The notes: generated from the letters alone by a model not told the origin. Positions 49,574-57,710 are shown, numbered from the stretch's first letter. The stretch is DNA of 64,000 bases from Halioxenophilus aromaticivorans (GCF_042850945.1 NZ_AP031496.1:186001-250000); one strand, 5' to 3'. Program-made: numbers and translations.

Positions 49574-50530
49574 ATGAACACAACCTCTAGAGCGAACATC
49601 AAACAAGAACGAAATATTGGTATCGATGTGGGTAAAACTTTTCTCGATATTCACATTTTGGAGTGTGATCGTTATTGGCAAATTCACAACACAGAAAGTG
49701 ACATTAAAAATCTTATTAAAACTTTACGGCGTTATAACTTAACCCGAATCGTTGTTGAGGCCACAGGTGGATATGAGCGATCGCTCGTTGAAGCTTTGGC
49801 AGACGCAGACATGCCGGTTGTCGTTGTTCAACCTATGAATATTCGGCAGTTCGCGAAGGCTCAAGGAGTGATGGCTAAAACGGATAAGATTGATGCTCGA
49901 ATCATTGCTCAATTCAGTGCGATTATGAAGCCTGAGGTTAGAGCAATAAGTAGCAAAAAGGTACGGTACGTCAAGGACTTACTGGCGAGAAAGCGACAGT
50001 TGATCGAAGCTAGAACCCAAGAGCTTAATCGGCTTCACAAGTCAGTAAACAGATTAGAGAGATCGCACGCTAGACTAATTAAAGTTCTGGACAAAGAAAT
50101 AGATTGGGTCAACGTTCGACTTACGAAAGCTGTGGCTGAGGTGACGGAATGGCAATCTACCTATGATCTCTTGTTGAGCGTTCCTGGTGTAGGTCCGGCG
50201 GTAGCGCATACGCTCTTAGGAGAGCTACCAGAACTTGGTTCATTGAGTAGCCGACAAGTCGGCGCGCTTTGCGGGTTAGCGCCCTACAATCGAGATAGTG
50301 GGAGCATGCGAGGCAAACGAAGAATCAAAGGTGGCCGAGCACCAATTAGAACCGTTTTGTATATGGCAATGATGAGTGCGATTCAATGTAATCCAATCAT
50401 GAAAAACTTCTTCAACAAGTTGGTTGCATCAGGAAAGCACAAGAAGGTAGCGCTCACCGCCTGCATGCGAAAAATGATGACCATATTAAACGCCATGGTG
50501 CGTGATGGAAGTCGGTGGCAAGAGGCCTAA
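49574..50530 (+). CDS. IS110-family transposase/recombinase, copy A
   Basis: This 318-residue DEDD recombinase has an N-terminal RuvC-like domain (NIGIDVGKTFLDIHIL, RIVVEATGGYERSLVEAL, AKTDKIDARIIAQFS) and a C-terminal Tnp_20 domain (LLSVPGVGPAVAHTLLGELP, GLAPYNRDSGSMRGKRRIKG) with the conserved Ser in DSGS. Such enzymes insert circular intermediates guided by a structured RNA. The gene is intact. Confidence 0.93.
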   Translation: MNTTSRANIKQERNIGIDVGKTFLDIHILECDRYWQIHNTESDIKNLIKTLRRYNLTRIVVEATGGYERSLVEALADADMPVVVVQPMNIRQFAKAQGVMAKTDKIDARIIAQFSAIMKPEVRAISSKKVRYVKDLLARKRQLIEARTQELNRLHKSVNRLERSHARLIKVLDKEIDWVNVRLTKAVAEVTEWQSTYDLLLSVPGVGPAVAHTLLGELPELGSLSSRQVGALCGLAPYNRDSGSMRGKRRIKGGRAPIRTVLYMAMMSAIQCNPIMKNFFNKLVASGKHKKVALTACMRKMMTILNAMVRDGSRWQEA

Positions 50531-50577
50531 TAAAGTAAGAATTGCTTGCGGTAGACTTGACTTGGAACCACAGTCGC

Positions 50578-50916
50578 TTGTTATATGTGGTGGCCAAGTT
50601 GCGCTACCTGCTGTTTAGTTTATGTGTAGCACAGCCAAAAGGTGCGGGCCACGGTTTTGAAATTTAGTGCGTCGTTTCGCGGGCTGCTGAGAACGAACGG
50701 GAAGAGGGTGTTGATTTGGTGCTTTACCTTCCGTTGGTGCCACGTAGCTGCCTTGCGATTTCTGCTTTGGTGCCTAGCCTAAGTTTACCACCCTGGATGG
50801 GTATTGCTACTTTGTTTGTGCAGTGCTGACCGCGCTAGGGGACTAAGGTGTCGCACGGATACTTTGCTGTGAATCACTGTGATGGTTCAGCTCATAACCC
50901 CCACAACCACCGTAGA
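50578..50916. other. ORF-less cassette, copy 1
   Basis: This 340-bp cassette between the IS110-split attC and the next site has no convincing gene. It shares blocks with 52173-52500 and 59906-60241: GTGGTGGCCA near its left end, GTTTCGCGGGCTGCTGAGAA, CTTTACCTTCCGTTGGTGCC and GCCTAAGTTTACCAC. Reading frames through these blocks are broken differently in each copy, so RNA or DNA function is more likely than protein. Confidence 0.65.
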
Positions 50917-50988
50917 CTTATAACGCCTAGCTCACCGGAAAAATACGAGCAAAGCGAGTATTTTATCCGGTGCAGCTATTTGTTAGCT
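50917..50988 (-). repeat. attC site
   Basis: Left box CTTATAACGCC, right box ATTTGTTAGCT; arms CACCGGAAAAATAC / GTATTTTATCCGGTG. It belongs to the DUF6194 cassette. Confidence 0.87.
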
Positions 50989-51431
50989 GTTTTTTTGTTG
51001 AATTTGATGACGGCATTTTCGTGCGCCTCGGCTATTAAAGGAAGTAAATCTTCAAACATGGATACGCTTGGGTTTAACACCTGAACCCAGGACATCCATC
51101 CGTAGATTGGGTGGGGCATGAGTTTATTTAACGCCGTGAAATCATGACCAGTATCAATGATGCCACCCTTAGGCGGTCTTTTAGGTTTACTGCCAAAGTG
51201 CTTTTCATAAGACTGTTTTGCGATCCCGATACTTAACCTAAATACACCATCACGATCTAGCTCGGATGCCTTGTCGTTATCACCGTTCTTTTCTTTCAGG
51301 GTGCAGAAGTATACGCCATTAGGTAGTGCCATACCGGGGTTGTAAAAGAATGAGGTTTCCCCCCAGCTTGCCTTGGGAACGACACCTTCAAAATCAGTTT
51401 TGATTCTTGCGACAATATCTTTTACTTGCAC
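50976..51431 (-). CDS. DUF6194 family protein (cassette)
   Basis: This 151-residue protein has the family signature GVFRLSIGIAKQSYEKHFG and the strongly conserved MPHPIYGWMSWVQVLNPS near the C-terminus. The family is found in many bacteria and often in mobile contexts; its function is unknown. It reads in cassette direction and its stop lies in the right box of its attC. Confidence 0.82.
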   Translation of the reverse strand: MQVKDIVARIKTDFEGVVPKASWGETSFFYNPGMALPNGVYFCTLKEKNGDNDKASELDRDGVFRLSIGIAKQSYEKHFGSKPKRPPKGGIIDTGHDFTALNKLMPHPIYGWMSWVQVLNPSVSMFEDLLPLIAEAHENAVIKFNKKTANK

Positions 51432-51448
51432 GAAATTTCCTCAAAACT

Positions 51449-51586
51449 GCTAACGCCAAACGACAGCGGCCGACCGGAGCAGAGCATTTTTTGTGGTAAA
51501 AGGAGCGAAGCGATACCACAAAAAAAGCGGAGCGTAGAGAGGTCCACGATTGCGACAGCAATCGGTGCTGATCGTGTTTGTTAAGT
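51449..51586 (-). repeat. attC site
   Basis: Left box GCTAACGCCAAAC, right box GTGTTTGTTAAGT; long arms CATTTTTTGTGGT / ACCACAAAAAA. It belongs to the GNAT cassette at 51581. Confidence 0.86.
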
Positions 51587-52021
51587 GTTGTAGGTATAAA
51601 AGTGCCACGTACTTTTGTTCGTATCAAGTGAATCGTAGAGTTTCTGTGCTTGCTCATTAGCTGGAGCGGTTACCCACTGCAATCTAAAGGCACCGCTTTC
51701 AGCAGCGAATTCACGGCAGCGTTCTATGAGCATTCTTGCAATACCAGTTCGGCGATGGGTCGGCAACGTGTACAAGTCGTTTAAAACGGCAACCTTGCTC
51801 GTAATAGTCGTTGCATGCGAGAAGTATACTGTAGCGAATCCGACTACATCACTATCTTTCCTGAAGAGAAATTGGCAACCTGAAGGACTGTGTTCACCGA
51901 ATTGTGAAAGGAATTCAAAGTTCTTATCGTCGCTAATATTCGTTACTTTATAGAATTCCTGATACGCTCGAATTAACGGGAGTACCTCTGACAAGTTTTT
52001 TTTCGATACTGATTCTATCAT
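51581..52021 (-). CDS. GNAT-family N-acetyltransferase (cassette)
   Basis: This protein of about 146 residues has VGFATVYFSHATTITSKVAV, the acetyl-CoA loop LPTHRRTGIARMLIERC and the C-terminal APANEQAQKLYDSL. The ATG at 52021 (MIESVSKKN) fits the domain; a GTG at 52045 would add eight residues and run into the attC core. The ribosome-binding site is weak, so transcription and translation may depend on neighbours. The substrate is unknown. Confidence 0.86.
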   Translation of the reverse strand: MIESVSKKNLSEVLPLIRAYQEFYKVTNISDDKNFEFLSQFGEHSPSGCQFLFRKDSDVVGFATVYFSHATTITSKVAVLNDLYTLPTHRRTGIARMLIERCREFAAESGAFRLQWVTAPANEQAQKLYDSLDTNKSTWHFYTYNT

Positions 52022-52044
52022 TGGGACTATGAAGCCTCGTGACA

Positions 52045-52172
52045 CTTAACGCTACCAGCACAGGCCGGAGCTGTGTTGATTGGTTTGTGCAAGCGTAGCG
52101 GTAAAGCACAAACCGAGCAACGCAGCGGAGGTCCAGCCAGCTTGCTGGCGAGTGTGCCTGGTATTGTTATAT
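52045..52172 (-). repeat. attC site, uninterrupted member of the CAGCACAGG family
   Basis: CTTAACGCTACCAGCACAGG to CTGGTATTGTTATAT. It is the intact counterpart of the two sites split by the IS110-like element and shows where that element inserted. Confidence 0.9.
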
Positions 52173-52500
52173 GTGGTGGCCAAGTTGCACTACCTGCTAT
52201 TTTAAATATGCGTGGCACGTACAAAAGTGTGGGCCACGGTTGTACAGTTTGGTTTGCTGTTTCGCGGGCTGCTGAGAACGAACGGGAGGAGGGGGTGTGT
52301 TGCTGCTTTACCTTCCGTTGGTGCCACGTTGCTGCCTTCCGATTTCTGTTTTGATGCTGAGCCTAAGTTTACCACCCTTGTGATGTATTGCTACTTTAGC
52401 TTTACGCTGTAGGTGGTGCTGCGGAGCTTCTGCATTGCACTGATACTTTGTTGGGGTTCACTACAATGGTTCAGATTGCTTGCCTTAAAACCACCGTAGA
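52173..52500. other. ORF-less cassette, copy 2
   Basis: This 328-bp cassette is related to 50578-50916 and 59906-60241, with the same order of conserved blocks (TTCGCGGGCTGCTGAGAACG, TTTACCTTCCGTTGGTGCC, CCTAAGTTTACCACC) separated by diverged spacers. Open frames exist on both strands but are not conserved between the copies. Confidence 0.65.
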
Positions 52501-52630
52501 CTTATAACGCTACCAGCACAGGCCGGAGCTGTGTTGATTGGTTTGTGCCAGCGTAGCGTTAAGGCACAAACCGAGCAACGCAGCGAAGGTCCAGCCAGCT
52601 TGCTGGCGATTGTGCCTGGTATTGTTATTC
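52501..52630 (-). repeat. attC site, CAGCACAGG family
   Basis: CTTATAACGCTACCAGCACA to TGGTATTGTTATTC. It is nearly identical to the site at 52045 but belongs to a different cargo gene (52632-53000). Confidence 0.9.
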
Positions 52631-52631
52631 G

Positions 52632-53000
52632 TCACATTCCATGCTCCGTAAAAAACGTGTCTATCTGACTCTGTATCGAGGCTGCAAGCTCTTCCGAGGG
52701 TGTTAGAAAATACAGGTCGGGGGCGTAAGGATCGTCCTTGAAGACCTGATATCTGAGAGGAATTTCAGAACCCTGATAATTTACCCGAAGATCTTTCCAG
52801 GCTTCCTGATCATAGGGTAGATTCTCCGAAAACTGATCTAGAGCAATGGCATCCAAGTTCAGGCCCAGCTCGTCATTTAGTTGCTGCAGGAACGGTAAAA
52901 CGAGCTCGGAGTCGAATCCTGCAGAGGCTTCATGCATCTGTTGCGCGCTGGTGTTGCCAATTCCAAATATCGCGAAAACTGTTACCAAAAACTTCTTCAT
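52632..53000 (-). CDS. Small exported cassette protein of unknown function
   Basis: This 122-residue protein has a signal peptide (MKKFLVTVFAIFGIGNTSA, then QQMHEA). The ATG at 53000 is preceded by AAGGAGC, a strong ribosome-binding site. The acidic mature protein contains ELVLPFLQQLNDELGLNLDA and YAPDLYFLTPSEELAASIQS. No family is recognised. It reads in cassette direction. Confidence 0.75.
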   Translation of the reverse strand: MKKFLVTVFAIFGIGNTSAQQMHEASAGFDSELVLPFLQQLNDELGLNLDAIALDQFSENLPYDQEAWKDLRVNYQGSEIPLRYQVFKDDPYAPDLYFLTPSEELAASIQSQIDTFFTEHGM

Positions 53001-53030
53001 ATTGCTCCTTAATTGAACGCTAGTGTGACG

Positions 53031-53113
53031 CATAACGCCGCCAACACAGGCGAGCAACTTGTTGCGAGTCCAGCGCCAGCTTGCTGGCGCGATTGTGGTT
53101 GGCATTGTTATTT
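53031..53113 (-). repeat. attC site
   Basis: Left box CATAACGCCGCC, right box GGCATTGTTATTT; hairpin CGCCAGCTTGCTGGCG. A near copy occurs at 57711. Confidence 0.9.
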
Positions 53114-53122
53114 GCCATTTGC

Positions 53123-53596
53123 CTAAATATTTTTTTGCATATTATGACCACTTACTCGATAACCAGCGCTCTCGTATAAAGCTCTAGCGGCTGAATTATG
53201 GCTAAAAACGTGGAGGCCCAAACTTTTTGCTCCCAATGTTGATACATATTTTTCGATAGCTTGAAGAGCAGATTTGCCATATCCCTTTCTACGATAGTTT
53301 TCATAAATTTCGACATTGTATATAAATGCTGGTTTAGTAGGCACAGCTTCTTCGACTTTTACCCATATATGACCGACTTTTTCATTACTTATGGTTTCTT
53401 TGATAATGAATATATAGTTCTCTTGGGTTTCTATTCCCTGAGGCAATAAAGAGTTATAGGAATTTCTTGCCCTCTCCAACGCATCAGACACATCCCAACG
53501 CCCAGAATCAATATTGGCTTGTGCATAGGCTGGTATAGCCATTTCAATGAAAGCTAAATACTCGTAATGATTCATTGACACTAATGATACTTGCAT
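53123..53596 (-). CDS. GNAT-family N-acetyltransferase (cassette)
   Basis: This 157-residue GNAT protein has KVGHIWVKVEEAVPTKPAFI, the motif VEIYENYRRKGYGKSALQAI and SHNSAARALYESAGYRVSG. All core elements are present. The substrate is unknown. A second ATG (MNHYEYL) lies seven codons inside. It reads in cassette direction with its attC 10 bp after the stop. Confidence 0.89.
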   Translation of the reverse strand: MQVSLVSMNHYEYLAFIEMAIPAYAQANIDSGRWDVSDALERARNSYNSLLPQGIETQENYIFIIKETISNEKVGHIWVKVEEAVPTKPAFIYNVEIYENYRRKGYGKSALQAIEKYVSTLGAKSLGLHVFSHNSAARALYESAGYRVSGHNMQKNI

Positions 53597-53619
53597 TTTT
53601 TCCGGGATCTCACCTATGA

Positions 53620-53737
53620 CTTATAACGCCCGCATCAGTGGGCAACCGTAGTGGAGCCCGATTTGTGCAAAAATGACCGCAGGGAATGCACAAAACGGGC
53701 GGAGCGTAGGTTGCTCCACTGCATGCGATTGTTATAT
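53620..53737 (-). repeat. attC site
   Basis: Left box CTTATAACGCCCGC, right box GCGATTGTTATAT; arms GCCCGATTTGTGCA / TGCACAAAACGGGC. It belongs to the second ccdAB cassette. Confidence 0.88.
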
Positions 53738-53798
53738 GATTGATGCCTATACACCATGCGCATTCCTTACCAGCAAGTATGTAGATAGGGGCAAGATC

Positions 53799-54044
53799 AT
53801 GCAACAACTTTATAATTCCCAGGCCACTAAAAAGCCAACTAATGTTAGTATAAACAGTGACTTACTATCAAAAGCCAAGGCACTAAAAATCAACTTATCC
53901 GCTACTCTTGAATCCGCCCTAATTGAACTAGTTAGTAAGAAGCAGCGAGAGTTATGGCGCGAAGAGAACCGAGACACCATTGCTTCGTACAATCAGTTGG
54001 TAGAAGAACATGGCGCCTTCAGTGATGATCTGAGATCCTTTTAA
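53799..54044 (+). CDS. ccdA: CcdA-family antitoxin (copy 2)
   Basis: This 81-residue antitoxin shares the plan of copy 1: KKPTNVSINSDLLSKAKALK, ATLESALIELVSKK and an acidic end NQLVEEHGAFSDDLRSF. The ATG at 53799 follows AGGGG by about six bases. The two CcdA proteins are similar but clearly diverged, so they may be specific to their own toxins. It lies against cassette direction. Confidence 0.92.
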   Translation: MQQLYNSQATKKPTNVSINSDLLSKAKALKINLSATLESALIELVSKKQRELWREENRDTIASYNQLVEEHGAFSDDLRSF

Positions 54045-54361
54045 TGGCTCAATTCATCGCCTACAAAAATCCCAACAGCAGAACGAAAAAGCTCTACCCA
54101 TTATTACTAGATATTCAGTCAAACCTTCTCGATGAGCTGAAAACCACTATAGTGATTCCCTTGAGCCCTTCTTCAATCTCTGGTTCGTCAGCTATTACCA
54201 AGCTTTGTCCACAAATTGATATTGAAGGGAAGCCTTACATTGCGATGACTCAGCAAATTGCCGGAGTTGAGAGATCAGTGCTTGGCAAAGAAGTTTATGA
54301 CCTTTCAGGCTACCGCTCCGAAATTATCGCTGCTTTGGACTTCGTCATTTCGGGCATATAA
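54044..54361 (+). CDS. ccdB: CcdB-family gyrase-poison toxin (copy 2)
   Basis: This 105-residue toxin begins MAQFIAYKNPNSRTKKLYPL and ends SEIIAALDFVISGI. As in copy 1, the C-terminal tryptophan of plasmid CcdB is replaced (SGI). The start overlaps the ccdA stop (TAATG). Its own stop TAA is part of the attC crossover box in which IS1182-like copy 2 is inserted. Confidence 0.92.
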   Translation: MAQFIAYKNPNSRTKKLYPLLLDIQSNLLDELKTTIVIPLSPSSISGSSAITKLCPQIDIEGKPYIAMTQQIAGVERSVLGKEVYDLSGYRSEIIAALDFVISGI

Positions 54362-54362
54362 C
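54355..54362 (-). repeat. Left half of an attC crossover box split by IS1182-like copy 2
   Basis: CATATAAC, including the ccdB stop codon, precedes the IS end; AACGCCC resumes at 56123. Confidence 0.8.
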
Positions 54363-56122
54363 GAGACCGTAGAAAAACTAAATCGGCAATCCCTGGTATT
54401 TCGTTACTACTTCTCATAGTCTCATCGACCCATTTTTAAACTGTTCTGTCGATATTTTATGTGATATCGCGTTCGTCGACTTGTTGTCGGTACAGCACTA
54501 GTTTATCGCCCCGTAGTTGGCGATTTTTTCAATATTATGGACTAAACAATACAGTTGCCATTGGCCCTGCACCTTTCGTTTCCCTCGAAGTGAGAAACGA
54601 TCTAACCCCTTCTGGGTGCCTATGTTAGCAAATACCGGTTCTACTGTAGACATTCGATGCCCGTAAACTTGTTTTCCGTACCGGCTATCTACTCGCTTTT
54701 GCATCCAAGCAGTTGGTGATTTTGAAGTGTTCACAGTGAAGGACACTTGTCTACCGTGGCCTTCTCTGGTGTCAGCGGAGGAGGGGTTGCGCATACATTC
54801 ATGCTTTCTCGCGCAAATTCGGCAGTCCGTCAGTTTTCCTTCAAAGAAGAGCTTCACTTTTCCAACGTCGTCTGTTGTTTCGTTGCGCAACCACATTTCG
54901 TTACCTTCAGGGCAAATGCAGGTTTTATTTCGTTTGTTTAATTTAAACTCTGATGCCGGGATAACTTTCTTTACACCTTTTACGCTATCTTGGTGTCGCT
55001 TACCGTGATCGCTCTTCTGGCTTTTGAATTTTGGGTCGCGAGATCGGAAGGCGTTGTCTGGTACGTAGGCGTTTATCTCTTCCTCTTTCAGATAGGCATA
55101 ATTAGCTTCGTTGGCAAACCCGGTATCAGCGGTGACAACGATTTGGTCTTCTATTAGACTACCGAATTCAGCACCAGCGTAACGCTGTTGAATCTTATCC
55201 AATACTGGCTTTAGTGTGTGGTGTTCTTGGCCTTCACCGAATGCTTGGGCATCGACAATGATTTGGTGCTTTTTGTCGACGGCAGCGACGCCGTTGTAGC
55301 CCTGTATTGTGCCTTTACTGGTAAGCATCTTAGCCGATTCATTGTCGGTGATATTGCTTTTTACTTCCTTTGGCCGTTTACCTTGCCCCATCCTTGGGGC
55401 TGCTGTCTTTAGGAATTGGTCGATTTTGCTAAAGTGTTTATCCAGCGTGCCGAGTGTTTTTTCGAGTTGATCCTTCCTATCACCTTCGCCTTTTCTACGC
55501 CGATCCAGACTCTTGTGTTCTTTCATGCAAGCTTTAATTTGTTGTTGAATCTTGTCCCGCTTACGCGCAAGCTCATCAAAGGTGCCAGAATGTTCTTTGG
55601 CGGCGTTAGAGGAGATCTTGCACCCATCAATAGCAATCAGTTCGTGGCCGATTAAACCTTCCTCATCGCACACCATCAGAATCTGAGTGAAGATATCTTC
55701 AATCGCGTCGGGATGGCTGCTAATGAAGCTGGCGATACTTGTAAAATGAGGAGTAGTGTCGCACGTGAGTGCCTTAAACATGATATTGTTTTGGCATTCC
55801 CACTCGATGTCTCGACTGGAGCGAACTCCTTTGTAATAGGCGTAGAGTATAATTTTCAACAAAATAGAAGGGTTGTAAGCGGAGCGACCGCCAGTGTCGT
55901 TTTTATATTTGTCGTAAAAGGCTGAGAGATCGAGCTTGTCTTCTATGAGGTGATGCAGGACAAACTCAAACGTACCAGGCCGAATCTGCTCTTCAAAATT
56001 GACTACAACCATGGTGTCTTGGTTGTAGTTAGGGGTTTTGAAATTAGGCATACAATAACTCCCTTTGGTGATACCCCATTTTAGCGAAAAACGACTGGTT
56101 TTTGGAGTTTTTCTACAGTCTC
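54363..56122 (-). mobile_element. IS1182-like insertion sequence, copy 2 (mosaic)
   Basis: It has the same 1760-bp length and ends as copy 1 (left end GAGACCGTAG, one base different), with AAC on both sides. The left quarter differs from copy 1 in patches, most strongly near 54810-54905, while most of the rest is nearly identical. Insertion is at the attC crossover box. Confidence 0.88.
54498..56051 (-). CDS. IS1182-like transposase, copy 2
   Basis: This 517-residue transposase has the same catalytic parts as copy 1. Amino-acid differences cluster in the C-terminal third (GNEMWLRNETTDDVGKVKLF in place of GNQMWLHTESIDDYGKMKLA, CRICARKHEC, KGLDRFSLRGKRKVQ). The frame is intact. The clustering suggests gene conversion with a diverged relative. 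Confidence 0.88.
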   Translation of the reverse strand: MPNFKTPNYNQDTMVVVNFEEQIRPGTFEFVLHHLIEDKLDLSAFYDKYKNDTGGRSAYNPSILLKIILYAYYKGVRSSRDIEWECQNNIMFKALTCDTTPHFTSIASFISSHPDAIEDIFTQILMVCDEEGLIGHELIAIDGCKISSNAAKEHSGTFDELARKRDKIQQQIKACMKEHKSLDRRRKGEGDRKDQLEKTLGTLDKHFSKIDQFLKTAAPRMGQGKRPKEVKSNITDNESAKMLTSKGTIQGYNGVAAVDKKHQIIVDAQAFGEGQEHHTLKPVLDKIQQRYAGAEFGSLIEDQIVVTADTGFANEANYAYLKEEEINAYVPDNAFRSRDPKFKSQKSDHGKRHQDSVKGVKKVIPASEFKLNKRNKTCICPEGNEMWLRNETTDDVGKVKLFFEGKLTDCRICARKHECMRNPSSADTREGHGRQVSFTVNTSKSPTAWMQKRVDSRYGKQVYGHRMSTVEPVFANIGTQKGLDRFSLRGKRKVQGQWQLYCLVHNIEKIANYGAIN

Positions 56123-56190
56123 AACGCCCAAAGCAGCGGCGGCGAAGCCGTCCAGCCACGGAGTGGCGCTGTTGCCTTTGTTTGTTAAGC
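56123..56190 (-). repeat. Right part of attC split by IS1182-like copy 2
   Basis: AACGCCCAAAGCAGCGGCGG to TTTGTTTGTTAAGC; short site with GCGAAGCCGTCCAGCC. A near copy stands at 61827. Confidence 0.87.
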
Positions 56191-56541
56191 ATTTATTTCT
56201 GCCTGAGCTTTCTTGGATAGACTTGCAACTGCCTTACTAAAAGACCAACTTACCAACTCTTTAAGATACACAGAATCTATTGTATTTACATCTACGACAG
56301 TGACCCAATGGAACCTACGCATATACCTTGCCGGTTTTATTCCAGGCTGATCCGTTAGCTCGAGAAACCTGTCCGGAGTTACTCGAAAACTAAAGCGCCA
56401 CTGTTCTGGCTCGCTAGTTTTGAAGTATGCGAAGTTTTTCCCTCTTATTTTATAAGAAAGTACATTTGCGGGATGACCGCTCTCCATTTCCATGGCTTCG
56501 GGAAAGGATCTACAATATTCTTTAACTTGTTCTACATCCAT
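56185..56541 (-). CDS. MmcQ/YjbR-family protein (cassette)
   Basis: This 118-residue protein has the YjbR/MmcQ pattern: VEQVKEYCRSFPEAMEMESG, VLSYKIRGKNFAYFKTSE, then SFRVTPDRFLELTDQPGIKP, PARYMRRFHWVTVVD and a final helical SWSFSKAVASLSKK. The fold resembles the CyaY-like double-stranded DNA-binding domain; function is unclear. It reads in cassette direction. Confidence 0.86.
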   Translation of the reverse strand: MDVEQVKEYCRSFPEAMEMESGHPANVLSYKIRGKNFAYFKTSEPEQWRFSFRVTPDRFLELTDQPGIKPARYMRRFHWVTVVDVNTIDSVYLKELVSWSFSKAVASLSKKAQAEINA

Positions 56542-56552
56542 TACTAGTATTG

Positions 56553-56665
56553 CTTAACGCCAAGCTCACCTGTAGTTTTTGCGGAGAGAAATTGTGTAAA
56601 ATGGAGCGCAGCGACATACACAATTGAGCGTAGCAAAAAATGTCAGGTGCAGCTTTTTGTTAGAT
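56553..56665 (-). repeat. attC site
   Basis: Left box CTTAACGCCAAGC, right box TTTTTGTTAGAT; arms AAATTGTGTA / TACACAATT. It belongs to the cassette with 56660-57118. Confidence 0.86.
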
Positions 56666-57118
56666 TTTTCTTCGACAACGAACATTGACACCTTGCCCTG
56701 TTATGCGAAAGTCATAGTATTTGATTTCACATACCCCTGATTTAAGTAGTACATAGCCTTTAAAGGCTAAGGTACTACACCATGTTTTATCGAAGGATTC
56801 ATAAGCTTTCGGCGTATTGCTTTCATCTTCTGGCATGAGCCATAAATTGCCTTCAAGAAGATACTTATTAAGCCCAACATTTTTCCGCTTTAAAACCTCT
56901 GCGCCATCACACCACATTTTATCGGTGTACTTCATTCCATTGATATGGAATGTCATAAAATATTCAATGTCAAAATCCAAAGTATTGCGGTCATCTAAAA
57001 GCCGCCAACCATATTGGTTTATTCCTCTTAAGTTTTCGGCAAGTCGTTTCTCTTCAGCTAGCAGCCTACTTAACCTGTTTCTGTCAATTCTATACATACT
57101 TGTGATGGCTACTGCCAT
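56660..57118 (-). CDS. Cassette protein of unknown function
   Basis: This protein of about 152 residues has a basic helical N-terminus (DRNRLSRLLAEEKRLAENLR) and a mixed C-terminal part with two cysteines near TWCSTLAFKG and SGVCEIKYYD. I recognise no family. The start is unclear: the ATG at 57118 touches the attC core and lacks a ribosome site, and an ATG at 57097 (MYRIDRN) is an alternative. It reads in cassette direction. Confidence 0.6.
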   Translation of the reverse strand: MAVAITSMYRIDRNRLSRLLAEEKRLAENLRGINQYGWRLLDDRNTLDFDIEYFMTFHINGMKYTDKMWCDGAEVLKRKNVGLNKYLLEGNLWLMPEDESNTPKAYESFDKTWCSTLAFKGYVLLKSGVCEIKYYDFRITGQGVNVRCRRKI

Positions 57119-57120
57119 AA

Positions 57121-57234
57121 ATCTAACGCCAACAACACGGGACCAGCGCAGTGGAGCCAATTTGCGGTAGAGTGAACGAAGTGAACCGCAAATTGGAGGA
57201 GCGTAGCTGGTTCCCGTGCTTGTTTTTGTTATAC
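57121..57234 (-). repeat. attC site
   Basis: Left box ATCTAACGCCAAC, right box TTTTTGTTATAC; arms CCAATTTGCGG / CCGCAAATTGG, also seen in the site at 47838. Confidence 0.88.
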
Positions 57235-57690
57235 GATTTGACTGACATCTTCTAGATCTACTTGTCGTGCTAGTTCTCGCTTATAGGTGATTAGTTCATC
57301 TTTTTCCATTACTCTGAGTTGACGGCCATAGAGCGAAACCAATTGGTACTTTTTAAAGTCGAGCTTCTTTTGGTACCATGAATTGGAAATTGAATCATAT
57401 ATTTTACATTCTTTATCACTACCTATTTCAACTATCTGATCTATATAGTTAAATTGCACATAGGTGAGATCCCACCTTTCACCGATATGGTGTGCAGGAC
57501 CAAAAGTGACGTAGTCCTTCCCCATATCTGAAATTTGATTAATGAATTGATCTGGTACATACAGATCAATATCGGCTAACTGCCGTGTTGATCCATATGC
57601 TTGAGCTGCGAGACCGCCGCATATTAAATACGGGATATTACCTTTATCCAGGTAATCAATTATCCAGTCTAGAGCAGGTATTCTATGCAT
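57229..57690 (-). CDS. Nucleotidyltransferase-fold protein (cassette)
   Basis: This 153-residue protein has the nucleotidyltransferase pattern YLICGGLAAQAYGSTRQLAD followed by IDLYVPD: a glycine pair and the DxD-type acidic motif (ADIDLYV). A third acid may lie in YIDQIVEIGS. It resembles AbiEii-like or MNT-type transferases, which in defence or toxin systems modify RNA or proteins. No antitoxin or HEPN partner is in the cassette. Confidence 0.75.
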   Translation of the reverse strand: MHRIPALDWIIDYLDKGNIPYLICGGLAAQAYGSTRQLADIDLYVPDQFINQISDMGKDYVTFGPAHHIGERWDLTYVQFNYIDQIVEIGSDKECKIYDSISNSWYQKKLDFKKYQLVSLYGRQLRVMEKDELITYKRELARQVDLEDVSQIV

Positions 57691-57710
57691 CGAAGTTCAA
57701 ATATAGGTTT

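Larger units (their letters stand above)
49366..50577 (+). mobile_element. IS110/IS1111-family element in attC, copy A
   Basis: About 1212 bp with no clear terminal inverted repeats or target duplication, as usual for this family. A 208-bp leader, one transposase gene and a 47-bp tail are present. It is identical to copy B at 58694-59905, including adjoining attC bases. Members of the IS1111-attC group are known to insert into attC sites; this fits. Confidence 0.87.

Noticed and set aside
49203..49687. Minus-strand frames of 114 and 95 codons, repeated at 58627-59015
   Set aside because: They cross the attC, the IS leader and the transposase 5' end in shadow frames, and are duplicated only because the IS is.
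52073..52412. Plus-strand frames with FRGLLRTNGRR-like stretches in the ORF-less cassettes
   Set aside because: The stretch is shared at the DNA level, but the surrounding frame is not kept in the three copies and no start signal is seen.
46078..56122. Composite transposon formed by IS1182-like copies 1 and 2
   Set aside because: Both copies have their own AAC flanks and sit in separate attC sites, so independent targeting explains them without joint movement.
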